From positions 1 to 9,972 of the forward strand of contig JBFLVN010000135.1 in assembly GCA_040758475.1 (NCBI GenBank): 9,972 nt of DNA, in the 5' to 3' direction. The translations under genes and the position numbers were made by a program. Origin of the DNA: JBFLVN01 sp040758475 (GTDB taxonomy: Bacteria; JAGRBM01). Below are positions 1-7,520 of this stretch, piece by piece. The first letter of the stretch is position 1. Each line of letters starts with the position of its first letter. The notes under the pieces are model-generated. The model saw nothing but the letters and a program-made list of their open reading frames with translations. It did no database searches and was not told the origin of the DNA.

Positions 1-108
1 CGCGCCAAGGCCCAGGATCGAAAGCCCGAGGAAGGCCCCCCGCCAGGGGCGAAGGAGCGCCAGGGCCCGGCCAATGGGATCGGCCGCGTTCTTTGAATCC
101 GGTTCCAC
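1..108 (-). CDS. Partial ABC exporter-like N-terminus, divergent from the peptide-modification genes
   Basis: A minus-strand open frame runs from a GTG at 108 off the left edge, giving 36 residues. It has a short polar start (MEPDSKNAADPIG), an amphipathic stretch (RALALLRPWRGA) and the beginning of a hydrophobic helix (FLGLSILGLGA). An arginine-rich run followed by PW and the first membrane helix is typical of the N-terminus of ABC exporters with fused membrane and ATPase domains (MsbA/LmrA type). An in-frame stop at 127-129 limits the start to this GTG, because no ATG lies between. No good Shine-Dalgarno is visible. Only about 31 bp separate it from the divergent PqqD-like gene. An exporter would fit a peptide-modification locus. 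The assignment rests on 36 residues with no ATPase motif visible, so another polytopic membrane protein remains possible. Confidence 0.45.
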   Translation of the reverse strand, partial: MEPDSKNAADPIGRALALLRPWRGAFLGLSILGLGA

Positions 109-139
109 GCTCGTAGAGAGGGTAGTCTACACTTGTCCC

Positions 140-421
140 GTGGCCACCGCACCCGAGAAGAAATACCGCCAGAACCAGTCCGTCGCCTGGCGGGAAATCG
201 GCGGCGAAGCCGTCCTCGTGGATTCCCGCGGCGGAAAGCTCCTGGTTTTGAATCCCACGGGAAGCTTCCTCTGGAAAGAGATCGAATCCCCCCAGACCCT
301 TTCTCAACTGGCGGGGGCCCTCGCCGGGGCGTTCGAGGTCAATCTGGAAACGGCGTCGGCGGACGTAGGCGGATTCCTCAAGACCTTGGAAGAGCGGCGC
401 CTCGTCGAATGCCTGCCTTGA
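140..421 (+). CDS. PqqD-like RiPP recognition element protein
   Basis: This 93-residue protein matches the PqqD family in length and pattern. It has Y-R-Q-N near the start, then WREIGGEAVLVD, a GGKLLVLNPTGSFLW core, a central T-xx-L segment, and FLKTLEERRLVE at the end. PqqD-like proteins form a small winged-helix RiPP recognition element that binds the leader of a precursor peptide and presents it to a partner enzyme, often a radical SAM/SPASM protein. One is encoded two genes downstream. I chose the GTG at 140 over the in-frame ATG at 74. The longer form would overlap the divergent gene and add 22 residues not typical of the family, while the GTG gives a normal length. No strong Shine-Dalgarno is seen before it. 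Its end overlaps the next gene by 13 bp, which suggests translational coupling. It may instead belong to the PqqD-like proteins that accompany HPr-kinase-like proteins without a known peptide substrate. Confidence 0.85.
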   Translation: MATAPEKKYRQNQSVAWREIGGEAVLVDSRGGKLLVLNPTGSFLWKEIESPQTLSQLAGALAGAFEVNLETASADVGGFLKTLEERRLVECLP

Positions 422-1668
422 GCGAAGAAGTTTCCAAACCCTATCCGACGGCCGCCCTGGTGCGGGACGCCCTCGCGCGCGGTCCCGGCGTGTGGGTGAA
501 GGTCGCTTCGAGTTCCATGGCCCCCGCCGTCCAGGCGGGGGAAGAAGTCTGGGTGGAAGCCCTCGCCCAAACTCCCCGGCCCGGGGAAATCCTCCTTTAC
601 GAGGGCCCGGCGGGGCTCACCCTCCACCGGCTCGTTTATCTGCGGCACAAAAACGGAAAGAAGATCGTGCGGACGAAAGGAGATTCAGCAAAAGCTCTCG
701 ATCCGCTCTTCCCCCTCGATACCGTCGTCGGGAAAGCAACGCGCGTCCGGAATGGAACCGGTGAACGGAGCCTCGGACGGCGCGGGGGAATCGCCGGCTC
801 CCTGGTTTCGATCGGGCAAGCAGCGATCCGAAAAGTTCTCGCGTCGCTGGATGAAAAATCCTGGCGCCCCGTGGAACTGGCGGGGTTTCCCGTCTTCGTC
901 CGCCTGGGCGAAGGAGTTTCCTGGAAACTCGCCGGGCAATGGCTGGAGGCGGGACGCGCTTCCCCCCGGCCCATCCGCCTGGAAATCTCTCTCGATCCCT
1001 CCCTCCACCAAGGCGACCCCTTCGAGTTCCACGTCGAAGGGCCCAAAATCCGTACGAGCGCGTTCTGCCTGGAACGGAAAGGGAGCGCATTTTCCCTCCG
1101 CGTGGCGCCAAGCGCCCGGAACCCCGGTGATGTTTGTCCCAACGCCCTGGAAAACGGCCTGCGCGCTCTTCTTCTGTCCCTCTGCGAGGAAACTGAAGGG
1201 GCTTTCCTCTTCCACGGAACGGCAGCGAGTTCTTCCGGAAACGCCTTCGTCGCCGTGGGGCCTTCGGGGTGTGGGAAGACGACGCTGGCAAGACTGCTGA
1301 AAGAAGAGGGCTGGCAAATCCTGGGAGACGACCTGGTCCTGGCGCGAAAAACGCCCGATGGCCCCCAAGTATCGAGCACCGGCTTTACGGGAGGCGGCAA
1401 AGACATTCCCCTCTGGAAAGGTCCTGCCAAAATCCGGGCTTTTTTCGTCCTCGAAAAGGCGGAGACGCATACCCTCTCGCCCGCTTCCCCGGCGCGGCTT
1501 GCCGCCGCGCTCGCCGCCCAGCTCCAGCGGCTTCCAGGACACCGGAGCGAGCGTGACCTGGCGCACGCGGAGGAACTCGCTCGGATGGTCCCGGGTTTTT
1601 CGCTTGCCTTTGCGAAGAAACCGGGCGTGGGTCATTCTATAGAGCAAGCCCTTCGCTTAGGAGGCTGA
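409..1668 (+). CDS. Fusion of S26B (SipW-like) peptidase domain and HPr-kinase-like P-loop kinase
   Basis: This 419-residue protein has two recognisable parts. Residues about 15-115 resemble the SipW/Sec11 signal peptidase branch (S26B). They contain SSSMAP with the expected nucleophile Ser36, LHRLVYL with His73 in place of the lysine of LepB, and RTKGDSAKALDP with Gly91-Asp92. No membrane helix flanks this domain, unlike true signal peptidases, so it is probably cytosolic. Residues about 150-419 resemble HprK-related kinases. They contain FHGTAAS (His269-Gly270), the P-loop GPSGCGKTT (284-292) and a Walker-B-like LGDDLV with Asp307-Asp308. HprK homologues in some lasso peptide clusters phosphorylate the precursor peptide. 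By analogy this protein might both cleave and phosphorylate a peptide, which is inference. The ATG at 409 overlaps the PqqD-like gene by 13 bp. The open frame extends upstream to 133, but that part is the shadow of the PqqD-like gene. An in-frame TTG at 418 is an alternative start. Confidence 0.85.
   Translation: MPALSEEVSKPYPTAALVRDALARGPGVWVKVASSSMAPAVQAGEEVWVEALAQTPRPGEILLYEGPAGLTLHRLVYLRHKNGKKIVRTKGDSAKALDPLFPLDTVVGKATRVRNGTGERSLGRRGGIAGSLVSIGQAAIRKVLASLDEKSWRPVELAGFPVFVRLGEGVSWKLAGQWLEAGRASPRPIRLEISLDPSLHQGDPFEFHVEGPKIRTSAFCLERKGSAFSLRVAPSARNPGDVCPNALENGLRALLLSLCEETEGAFLFHGTAASSSGNAFVAVGPSGCGKTTLARLLKEEGWQILGDDLVLARKTPDGPQVSSTGFTGGGKDIPLWKGPAKIRAFFVLEKAETHTLSPASPARLAAALAAQLQRLPGHRSERDLAHAEELARMVPGFSLAFAKKPGVGHSIEQALRLGG
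1659..1664 (+). promoter_or_regulatory. Shine-Dalgarno for the radical SAM gene, inside the preceding gene
   Basis: AGGAGG lies within the last codons of the peptidase-kinase gene (Leu-Gly-Gly-stop) and 12 bp before the GTG at 1677. It is the only strong ribosome-binding site near and supports that GTG start. Its place across the upstream stop codon suggests translational coupling. Confidence 0.7.
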
Positions 1669-1676
1669 TTCCAGGC

Positions 1677-2789
1677 GTGCCCCTTCTCGCGTCCAACCGA
1701 TTTGATGAAATCCGAAAGAGCCTCGCGCAGGAAGGAAAGATTTTCACCGCGGGCCTGGAACTCACCTACCGCTGCAACTTCGAATGCCTCCACTGCTACT
1801 GCGTCGTGGGCGGCCCCCGCAAAGAACTCTCGACGGCGGAAATCCTCTCGCTCCTCGACGACCTCAAGGCCGCCGGATGCCTCACCGTCACCCTCACGGG
1901 CGGCGAAGCCATGCTCCGCCCCGATTTTTTTGAAATCGCCGAATACGCGAAGAAACTCCGCTTCGTGATCCGGCTCTTTACGAACGCCTTCCTGCTGGAC
2001 GATGAACTCCGCGCCCGACGGGTCCTCGCCTTAAATCCCATTAGCGTGGATATTTCCCTCTACGGGGCGAGCGAAGAAGCCTACGAACGAGTCACCGGGC
2101 ACCGGGCTTTTGCCAAAGTCACGAAGGCCGTCGATTTTCTCTTGTCCAAAGGCCAGCGGATGCTCATCAAGATTCCCCTGATGCAGGAAAACTACGGCGA
2201 CCTGGACGCCATGATCGCTTTTTGCGAATCGCGAAAGATTTCTTTCAACGTCGATCCCTGGATGACCCCCAAGGACGACGGGACCATGGACCCGAAAAAA
2301 ACCCAGATTTCGGACGAGCAACTCCGGGAATTTTTCCGGCGCTATGGGAACAAGAAAAAACCCGGCAAGCGGAGCGTGGATGAGCCCCTCTGTACGATCG
2401 GCCGGGGCTCGGTGATCGTGGGCCCCTACGGCGACGTCCACGCCTGCGTGCAGTCCAAACTCTCCGTGGGGAACATCCGGGAAAAACCCATCGCCGAAAT
2501 ATGGGAGAATTCGCCACTCCTTCAGAAGGAGCGGGAACTAAAACTTCGCGATTACCCCGAATGCCGGGCCTGCGAATTTCGCAATTCCTGTTTCATCTGC
2601 TCGGCCGTGAGCTTCTACGAAAACGGCCGCTTCAACGGCTTCAACCCGCACGCCTGCAAGGTGGCCCAAACCCGCTACGAGCTCGGGCAAATCGAATCGG
2701 AACCGGTACTTTTCCAGATTCTCGTGCCGGGGAAAGACGTGGAGGCGGCGAAACCTTCCACCGCCCAGGCGGGCGTGTTCCCCGGTTAG
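1677..2789 (+). CDS. Radical SAM/SPASM peptide-modifying enzyme (candidate maturase)
   Basis: The 370-residue protein has a radical SAM N-terminal half. The cluster motif CNFECLHC (Cys33, Cys37, Cys40) binds the 4Fe-4S cluster that cleaves S-adenosylmethionine, and LTGGEAMLRPDF (Gly75-Gly76-Glu77) is the SAM-contact motif. The C-terminal SPASM domain carries Cys239, Cys257, then CRACEFRNSCFIC (Cys296, 299, 305, 308) and Cys327, enough for two auxiliary 4Fe-4S clusters. SPASM enzymes such as PqqE, AlbA and anSME modify peptides or proteins. The first helix is preceded by about 25 residues and no obvious recognition element, consistent with use of the separate PqqD-like protein. The start is the GTG at 1677, supported by AGGAGG 12 bp upstream. 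It is the third gene of a coupled set. The reaction (thioether, epimerisation, C-C bond or other) cannot be read from sequence. The last 20 residues or so are low-complexity (AAKPSTAQAG). Confidence 0.93.
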   Translation: MPLLASNRFDEIRKSLAQEGKIFTAGLELTYRCNFECLHCYCVVGGPRKELSTAEILSLLDDLKAAGCLTVTLTGGEAMLRPDFFEIAEYAKKLRFVIRLFTNAFLLDDELRARRVLALNPISVDISLYGASEEAYERVTGHRAFAKVTKAVDFLLSKGQRMLIKIPLMQENYGDLDAMIAFCESRKISFNVDPWMTPKDDGTMDPKKTQISDEQLREFFRRYGNKKKPGKRSVDEPLCTIGRGSVIVGPYGDVHACVQSKLSVGNIREKPIAEIWENSPLLQKERELKLRDYPECRACEFRNSCFICSAVSFYENGRFNGFNPHACKVAQTRYELGQIESEPVLFQILVPGKDVEAAKPSTAQAGVFPG

Positions 2790-4211
2790 TTAAAAAGAAT
2801 ACTTGGCCGCCGCTTCCACGCGGTCATCCTTCTCGAAAAGCGTAAAGAACGAATCCTTGCCCCCCGTGCCGCCCACGATGGTTCCGCCCAAGGTGAGCGT
2901 GAGGCCGTCCACCGGGCTCCATTCGATTTCGGGCTCGATGTTGTGATCGGCGTTCAGGACATTCACGAACCCTCGGCCCGACACTTTGAAGTACTCGGAC
3001 ACTTTGTACTCGACCACCGCCAGAATGCCGTGCTGGAAGAAGTGCCGAAGGTTTACCCCTTCCCGGATATTCTTGGCCCCTTGCTGAGGGGCTTCGACGT
3101 CGTTGGCGTACTGGACGAGGATCATGAGATCGTGGTCTTCGTAGATGTTCGTAAAGGTATAATCGAAACCCGCCGTTACCTGGACGTAGGGATCGTCGGT
3201 CGTGGGATCATTCCCGTTCATGTCTTCCGTGAGGAAGTAGGCCGCTTCCCAGCGGAAACCCAGCTTGTCGAAGGTCGTCGCTCCATCCGTGCCGATCATG
3301 TGGATGCGGCGGTGGATGGGGCGGATGCCCACGGCCGCAAGGCCCACCGTCGAGCCATCGCTCGTTTCGTCCAAGACGATGGTATCCGTGGCGGCGGGGC
3401 CGAAGATGAAACCGAGCCCCTGCATGGACGTGGGGATGCGGTCGTGAAGGTAGGCGTAGCTTAAAGAGAAATCCCATCCCTCATAGGTGTATTCGAACTT
3501 GATCGCCCCTTCCGAGCCTTCGACTGAATCTTCGGGGATGAGCGGGTCCAGCATCCGGTAATCAAGAGTGTAGGCACAAGCTGCGCAGGAGATGAGTGAG
3601 CCCGGGTTCCCGGCGTTCGCATCGATGAAAGAACCGGGGAGCACCGTCGGGAAGCCGAAGAAGCGGTTCTTCTCGTTGTCGAACGGAAGCGTGTTGGCTT
3701 GAAAGTAGGGAATCCAAAGGCCCGTAACTGTCAAATCGCCCGTGAAATAGCGGGCCTGCACTCCCACGATTCCCTCGACTTCCTCGTCGAAGAAATCCGT
3801 AAAGTCCCGGATTTTCCAGACGTCCGTGGGACGCATCGTGTCGGCCCGGCCCCAGGAAATGATCTGCTTGCCGATCCGGAAGTCCATCGACTCGGTGTAG
3901 ACGTCGAGATAGGCCTCGTCGAGGAAGATGCGGTTGCGCTCCTCGTCGTTCCCATCGAAACGAAACTCGGGGACGACGAAGGCCTTTAATTTCTCGCTCG
4001 GCGTGAAAGTAAATTCCGGGTGGAATTGGATTTCGTTGCGCCCATCCACCTGGCCGGGCTTCGTATCCTGCACGTAGCCGAAGAATTCGTACTCGACGAA
4101 ACCCGAAAGGGAGAGCTGCTCGTGCAATTGGATGGCAGAGGCGGTACGGAAACCGGTCAGCAGGAAAATCGATACAACCCCAAAGCAGAGGGCCAGCGTT
4201 GAAAATTTCAT
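2790..4211 (-). CDS. DUF1302-like outer-membrane beta-barrel protein
   Basis: This 473-residue protein begins with a signal peptide: basic MKF, a hydrophobic stretch, and likely cleavage after ASA at residue 26. It continues as alternating aromatic and polar strands and ends in AAAKYSF. A C-terminal Phe is the usual signal for the BAM barrel-assembly machinery. The segment RIGKQIISWGRAD (112-124), followed by RPTDVW and an acidic stretch, resembles the conserved region of DUF1302 and related outer-membrane proteins. These are often encoded with LolA-like proteins and RND/MMPL exporters, as here. Its likely role is the outer-membrane part of the export route. It is the last gene of the minus-strand operon, 20 bp after the RND gene, with only a weak G-rich ribosome-binding site. 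A CAAC motif (Cys209, Cys212) is unusual for a barrel. The family name is less certain than the barrel class. Confidence 0.82.
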   Translation of the reverse strand: MKFSTLALCFGVVSIFLLTGFRTASAIQLHEQLSLSGFVEYEFFGYVQDTKPGQVDGRNEIQFHPEFTFTPSEKLKAFVVPEFRFDGNDEERNRIFLDEAYLDVYTESMDFRIGKQIISWGRADTMRPTDVWKIRDFTDFFDEEVEGIVGVQARYFTGDLTVTGLWIPYFQANTLPFDNEKNRFFGFPTVLPGSFIDANAGNPGSLISCAACAYTLDYRMLDPLIPEDSVEGSEGAIKFEYTYEGWDFSLSYAYLHDRIPTSMQGLGFIFGPAATDTIVLDETSDGSTVGLAAVGIRPIHRRIHMIGTDGATTFDKLGFRWEAAYFLTEDMNGNDPTTDDPYVQVTAGFDYTFTNIYEDHDLMILVQYANDVEAPQQGAKNIREGVNLRHFFQHGILAVVEYKVSEYFKVSGRGFVNVLNADHNIEPEIEWSPVDGLTLTLGGTIVGGTGGKDSFFTLFEKDDRVEAAAKYSF

Positions 4212-4231
4212 GGTGCGCTTTTTTATCCCCC

Positions 4232-6619
4232 TTACTTTCCCGCCACCACCGCATCCGGCTCAGGCAGGGGAACCGCTCCCTGCGTTTCTGTTTCCGGAAC
4301 CGGCCGCGTTCCCCAGGGCTTTAACTTGAGAAGAATCGCTTCCATCAAAATGAGATCGCCCACCAGGGCGAACGCCATCGTCAGGCCCGTGAGAAGTCCA
4401 AAAATCCGCGTGGGCTTGAAGCTGCCCAAGACCAGAACCCCGAAACCCGCCAACAGGATGACGGACGTGAAAAACATGGGTTTGCCCGCGATCCGGAGGG
4501 ACTCGCGCATGGTTTTCTCGTAATCCCACCCGTTCCGGTCGAGTTCGACGCGGAAACGGGTCACGAAATGGATCGTGTCGTCCACGGCGATGCCAAGCGC
4601 GATGCCCGCGATCATCACCGTGGCCGCATCCAGCTTGATGTTCATCCACCCCATGATGGCGAGGGTAAGGAAGATCGGCAGGACGTTTGGAATCATGGAG
4701 AGAAGCCCGATCTTGACGCTCCGGGTGAGGAGGCACATGAAAATGGTGATGACGAAAAACGCCTGGATGAGCGATTGCATCTGGCTTTGCAGGATGTAGC
4801 GGTCGAAAACGGCATAGAGGGGCACGATGCCCGTGAGCGTTCCCTTAACCCCCGGAGATTCCGTTTCGTCGATCAGGCGGTTCACGCGATCGACCATCGA
4901 GAGATACGCTTTGCTGATGAGTGTGCGGGCGCGGGAAGTGATCCGGACTTTGGAATAGTCGTAATTGACGAAGCGGCCGATGTCTTCGTCCCCCGACGTC
5001 TCGGCGAGAAGAAGGTACTGGGCCACGGCGTCGCTCGTCTCCGGCACGGCGTCGTAGGCCGGATCGCCGTCGTGAAGGATGCGGTTCATGTCCTTCAAAT
5101 AATTCACGTGGGAAAAGCTGTTGGAAACGTTCGGGTCTTCGAGAATCTGGGCTTGGAGGCGGTCCAACTTGCGGAGGAACTCGGGGTCCTTGGCCAAATC
5201 CGGCGGCCCTTCGAAAACGACGTCGAAACTCGCGAGGCCGCCCATCTTCTCCTGAATGAAAAAAATGGCCTGGCGTACCCAGTGGCCTTCGGGGATGAAT
5301 TCGATGGTATTCCCTTCTACCTGTACCCTCGTCAGCCCCCAGCACGAAATCACGAATAAAACCGCCGAAACCAGAAGAATCCGCCCCGTGTGCCGGACAT
5401 TGATGTCGGCCAAGCGCTTCAAGAGGCGATGCGTCCAGCCTTCGTGGTAGTGGCGGGCCTTTTCGGGCGTCGGCATGGGCAGAAGGCTCATGACAGCGGG
5501 AATAACGAGGATCGTGATGACGAACGCCGCCATCGTCCCCACACCCGCATAGAGCCCGAGGTTCCTTAGTGGCGGCACCCGGCTCGTGAGGAACGACATG
5601 AACCCGGCGCACGTCGTGGCGGAAGTGTAGAAGCACGGCCTTACCACTTCGGAAACCGTTTCCCGGATGGCTTCGATCTTGGAAATTCCGGGCCGTACCG
5701 TCCCGTAATAATGCCCCAGGATGTGGACCGAATCGGCGATGCACGCGGCGATCAGGATCGACCCCGTCATTTGAAAGGCCATGTTCATGGTGTTGCCGAC
5801 GAAAAAATAAACACCCCAGGTGAACGTGATCACGGCGAACATGACCAGAACCGGGATGAACGCCATCGTGGGGCGGCGGAAGAGGACCAGGAGGACGAGG
5901 CAAACGAGCCCGAGCGTGATGGGAAGGAAAATTTTCCCGTCCCGCACGGAAAGCTCATCGAAGACCGTATCGAAGACGACCTGCCCCGAATAGATGAAGC
6001 GGACGTCGGGGTATTCCGCCTCGATGGGCCGCACGACGGCCTGGAGGTCGTCCACGATCCGGTGCTTTACCTTCTGGTCCTCGACCGAAATGATCCGGCC
6101 CGCGACGGAAGCGATCTGGGCGTCCTTGGAAACCAGGAAACCCACCATTGTCTCTTCGCCCAGGGCCTTCTCCCTGGCCCGGGTGAGAGCTTCCGGAGTG
6201 ACTTCCCCTTCCAGATCGATCACAGGCTCGATAATGAGGGCCCCTTCCGCCCCTTGGACGACGTTCTGGGCGGTAAGCGAGTGGACCTTCTCGATATCCC
6301 GTACGCCTTCCATCGCCTGGCTGACGCGGTCCATGAGGCGGAGCATCCGTTCGGTAAAGACGCTTCCCTCCGACGCCGGCGCTTCGACGGTGACGATGGC
6401 CATCTCGTCGGATTCGAATTCCCTCTTGAAATTGTCGTAGTAGGTATAGAGAGGATCGTCGTCTTCGAACCAGATGCCCAGGGCGTTATCGAAATTCTCC
6501 AGGTTCTTGCCCAGATAGTTGCCGAACCACCCGAAAGCCACGACAAAAACCGCGAGAATCACCCAACGGAAACGGACGACTCCATCCACGTACCGGTGCC
6601 AGAAGTTCGGTCGGCTCAT
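4232..6619 (-). CDS. RND/MMPL-family exporter with two SSD-like halves
   Basis: The 795-residue inner-membrane protein has the duplicated RND layout. Helix 1 (about 18-37) precedes a large periplasmic domain (40-225), then a five-helix bundle (about 229-385). A second half repeats this with helix 7 (about 413-430), a periplasmic domain (430-610) and a final bundle (about 615-768). Each half carries a matching charged motif in its helix 4: IADSVH (Asp296, His299) and AVDDTIHF (Asp680, Asp681, His684). These are candidate proton-relay residues. Length and motifs fit the MMPL/HpnN-like subgroup that moves lipids or other hydrophobic molecules, rather than AcrB-type pumps of about 1,000 residues. 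The start is the ATG at 6619, preceded by AGGAGGG at good spacing. The open frame continues upstream to 7123 but only as a shadow of the LolA-like gene. It lies 26 bp after the LolA-like gene and before the barrel gene. The substrate is unknown. Confidence 0.94.
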   Translation of the reverse strand: MSRPNFWHRYVDGVVRFRWVILAVFVVAFGWFGNYLGKNLENFDNALGIWFEDDDPLYTYYDNFKREFESDEMAIVTVEAPASEGSVFTERMLRLMDRVSQAMEGVRDIEKVHSLTAQNVVQGAEGALIIEPVIDLEGEVTPEALTRAREKALGEETMVGFLVSKDAQIASVAGRIISVEDQKVKHRIVDDLQAVVRPIEAEYPDVRFIYSGQVVFDTVFDELSVRDGKIFLPITLGLVCLVLLVLFRRPTMAFIPVLVMFAVITFTWGVYFFVGNTMNMAFQMTGSILIAACIADSVHILGHYYGTVRPGISKIEAIRETVSEVVRPCFYTSATTCAGFMSFLTSRVPPLRNLGLYAGVGTMAAFVITILVIPAVMSLLPMPTPEKARHYHEGWTHRLLKRLADINVRHTGRILLVSAVLFVISCWGLTRVQVEGNTIEFIPEGHWVRQAIFFIQEKMGGLASFDVVFEGPPDLAKDPEFLRKLDRLQAQILEDPNVSNSFSHVNYLKDMNRILHDGDPAYDAVPETSDAVAQYLLLAETSGDEDIGRFVNYDYSKVRITSRARTLISKAYLSMVDRVNRLIDETESPGVKGTLTGIVPLYAVFDRYILQSQMQSLIQAFFVITIFMCLLTRSVKIGLLSMIPNVLPIFLTLAIMGWMNIKLDAATVMIAGIALGIAVDDTIHFVTRFRVELDRNGWDYEKTMRESLRIAGKPMFFTSVILLAGFGVLVLGSFKPTRIFGLLTGLTMAFALVGDLILMEAILLKLKPWGTRPVPETETQGAVPLPEPDAVVAGK

Positions 6620-6645
6620 GGCATTTCCCTCCTGAGGCTTCGAAG

Positions 6646-7434
6646 CTACCGGCCCCGCATCAAGTTCCGTTCGGTAAAGAGGTCGTCCTTGAGGCCCACG
6701 TCGATTTCCGTATTGGTGAATTCGAGGAGTGTCTTGTGGCCCGTCTTGTGGGTGACCATTTCCATGTGATCGGGCATGTGGATGCCGCCGTACTGATTGA
6801 TGTTGGAAGAGCGCAGGGTCTTGGTCTGTTCGTCCTTGAGGTTGAAGTAATCGGTCTGGAGGACGACGTAACGCTTGGGATCGACCAGGGAGATGCTCTT
6901 CGAATAACCGCTCTCTTTCTTGCGCTTCTCGTTGTTCGGGATCATTTCGATCTCGGCACATTCGACCCCGTCGACCGTCTTGGTCCCGAGCTTCTTGTAT
7001 TCGTATTCGTCGAGCTTGAGGGAGGACATGTCTTCGTAGGTAAAATCCGTTCCCATGAAGGAATCCGTCTTGTCCGTGGCCGAGATGCGCCGGGTCTTCT
7101 TGAGGGCGGGAAGGTAGAGCCATTGGTCGTCGTCCCGGTCGTCGTGCTCGATGGTGAGGAGCCCCGTCCCCGCCACGTCGCCGGGGGATTCGAACTGGGC
7201 GAGCACCTTGTCGTTGTTCTCATCGACCTGCTTGCGCATGGAAACGACTTTCCGCTCCCGCTTGCTGCCGTTGGCGTTCATGAGCGTCATGGTGAGGGTG
7301 CGGCGGGAGTCCTTCGTCCGGTTTGCTTTGTCCACCTGGCGCATGAGTTCCTTGGGGGAAAGTTCCTCGGCCTGCACAGGGCCAGCCGCCAGGAAGAAAA
7401 CCGCCGCCGCCAAGAAAACCTTTCGAATCGTCAT
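6646..7434 (-). CDS. LolA-like outer-membrane lipoprotein-sorting-type periplasmic protein
   Basis: The 262-residue protein has a clear signal peptide (MTIRKVFLAAAVFFLAAGPVQA, cleavage near residue 22). It then shows features of the LolA-like 'outer membrane lipoprotein-sorting protein' family: a repeated beta pattern, DDQWLYLPALKKTRRIS, DSFMGTDFTYEDMS and a GVECAEIEMIP strand. These proteins have the open hydrophobic half-barrel of LolA/LolB. They are typically encoded next to RND/MMPL exporters, for which they may carry lipid or lipoprotein cargo through the periplasm. That role is inference, and this is not the housekeeping lolA. The ATG at 7434 is preceded by GAGGAG at 7-bp spacing and opens directly with the signal peptide. 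The open frame reaches back to 7617, but that part overlaps tetR. The 86 bp between tetR and this gene contain only short GC-rich palindromes (CCCCGGGG, 7511-7518) and no convincing promoter or terminator, so co-transcription with tetR is likely. Confidence 0.9.
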   Translation of the reverse strand: MTIRKVFLAAAVFFLAAGPVQAEELSPKELMRQVDKANRTKDSRRTLTMTLMNANGSKRERKVVSMRKQVDENNDKVLAQFESPGDVAGTGLLTIEHDDRDDDQWLYLPALKKTRRISATDKTDSFMGTDFTYEDMSSLKLDEYEYKKLGTKTVDGVECAEIEMIPNNEKRKKESGYSKSISLVDPKRYVVLQTDYFNLKDEQTKTLRSSNINQYGGIHMPDHMEMVTHKTGHKTLLEFTNTEIDVGLKDDLFTERNLMRGR

Positions 7435-7520
7435 GGTGAGTCTCCTCGTCCTTCCGCTGATTGATGTTTTTCCGCACTTCTCCGGCGCCCCTCCGCTGGC
7501 GGCGGAAGAGCCCCGGGGAT

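Noticed and set aside
74..139. Longer PqqD-like protein starting at ATG 74
   Set aside because: The extra 22 residues do not look like the family, lack a ribosome-binding site, and overlap the divergent ABC-like frame. GTG 140 gives the normal length.
133..408. N-terminal extension of the peptidase-kinase protein
   Set aside because: This arginine- and proline-rich translation is the out-of-frame shadow of the PqqD-like gene.
5711..6769. 352-codon plus-strand open frame opposite the RND gene
   Set aside because: The translation is rich in D, H, R and E with no domain pattern, and it mirrors a well-supported RND gene. It is a typical GC-rich antisense shadow. Similar frames at 2943-3464, 4568-5359 and 6736-7464 were dropped for the same reason.
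6620..7123. 168-residue N-terminal extension of the RND exporter
   Set aside because: It overlaps the LolA-like gene in another frame, and a strong AGGAGGG precedes the ATG at 6619.
7511..7518. CCCCGGGG palindrome after tetR as terminator or operator
   Set aside because: Only 8 bp, no loop and no T-run; likely chance in GC-rich DNA.
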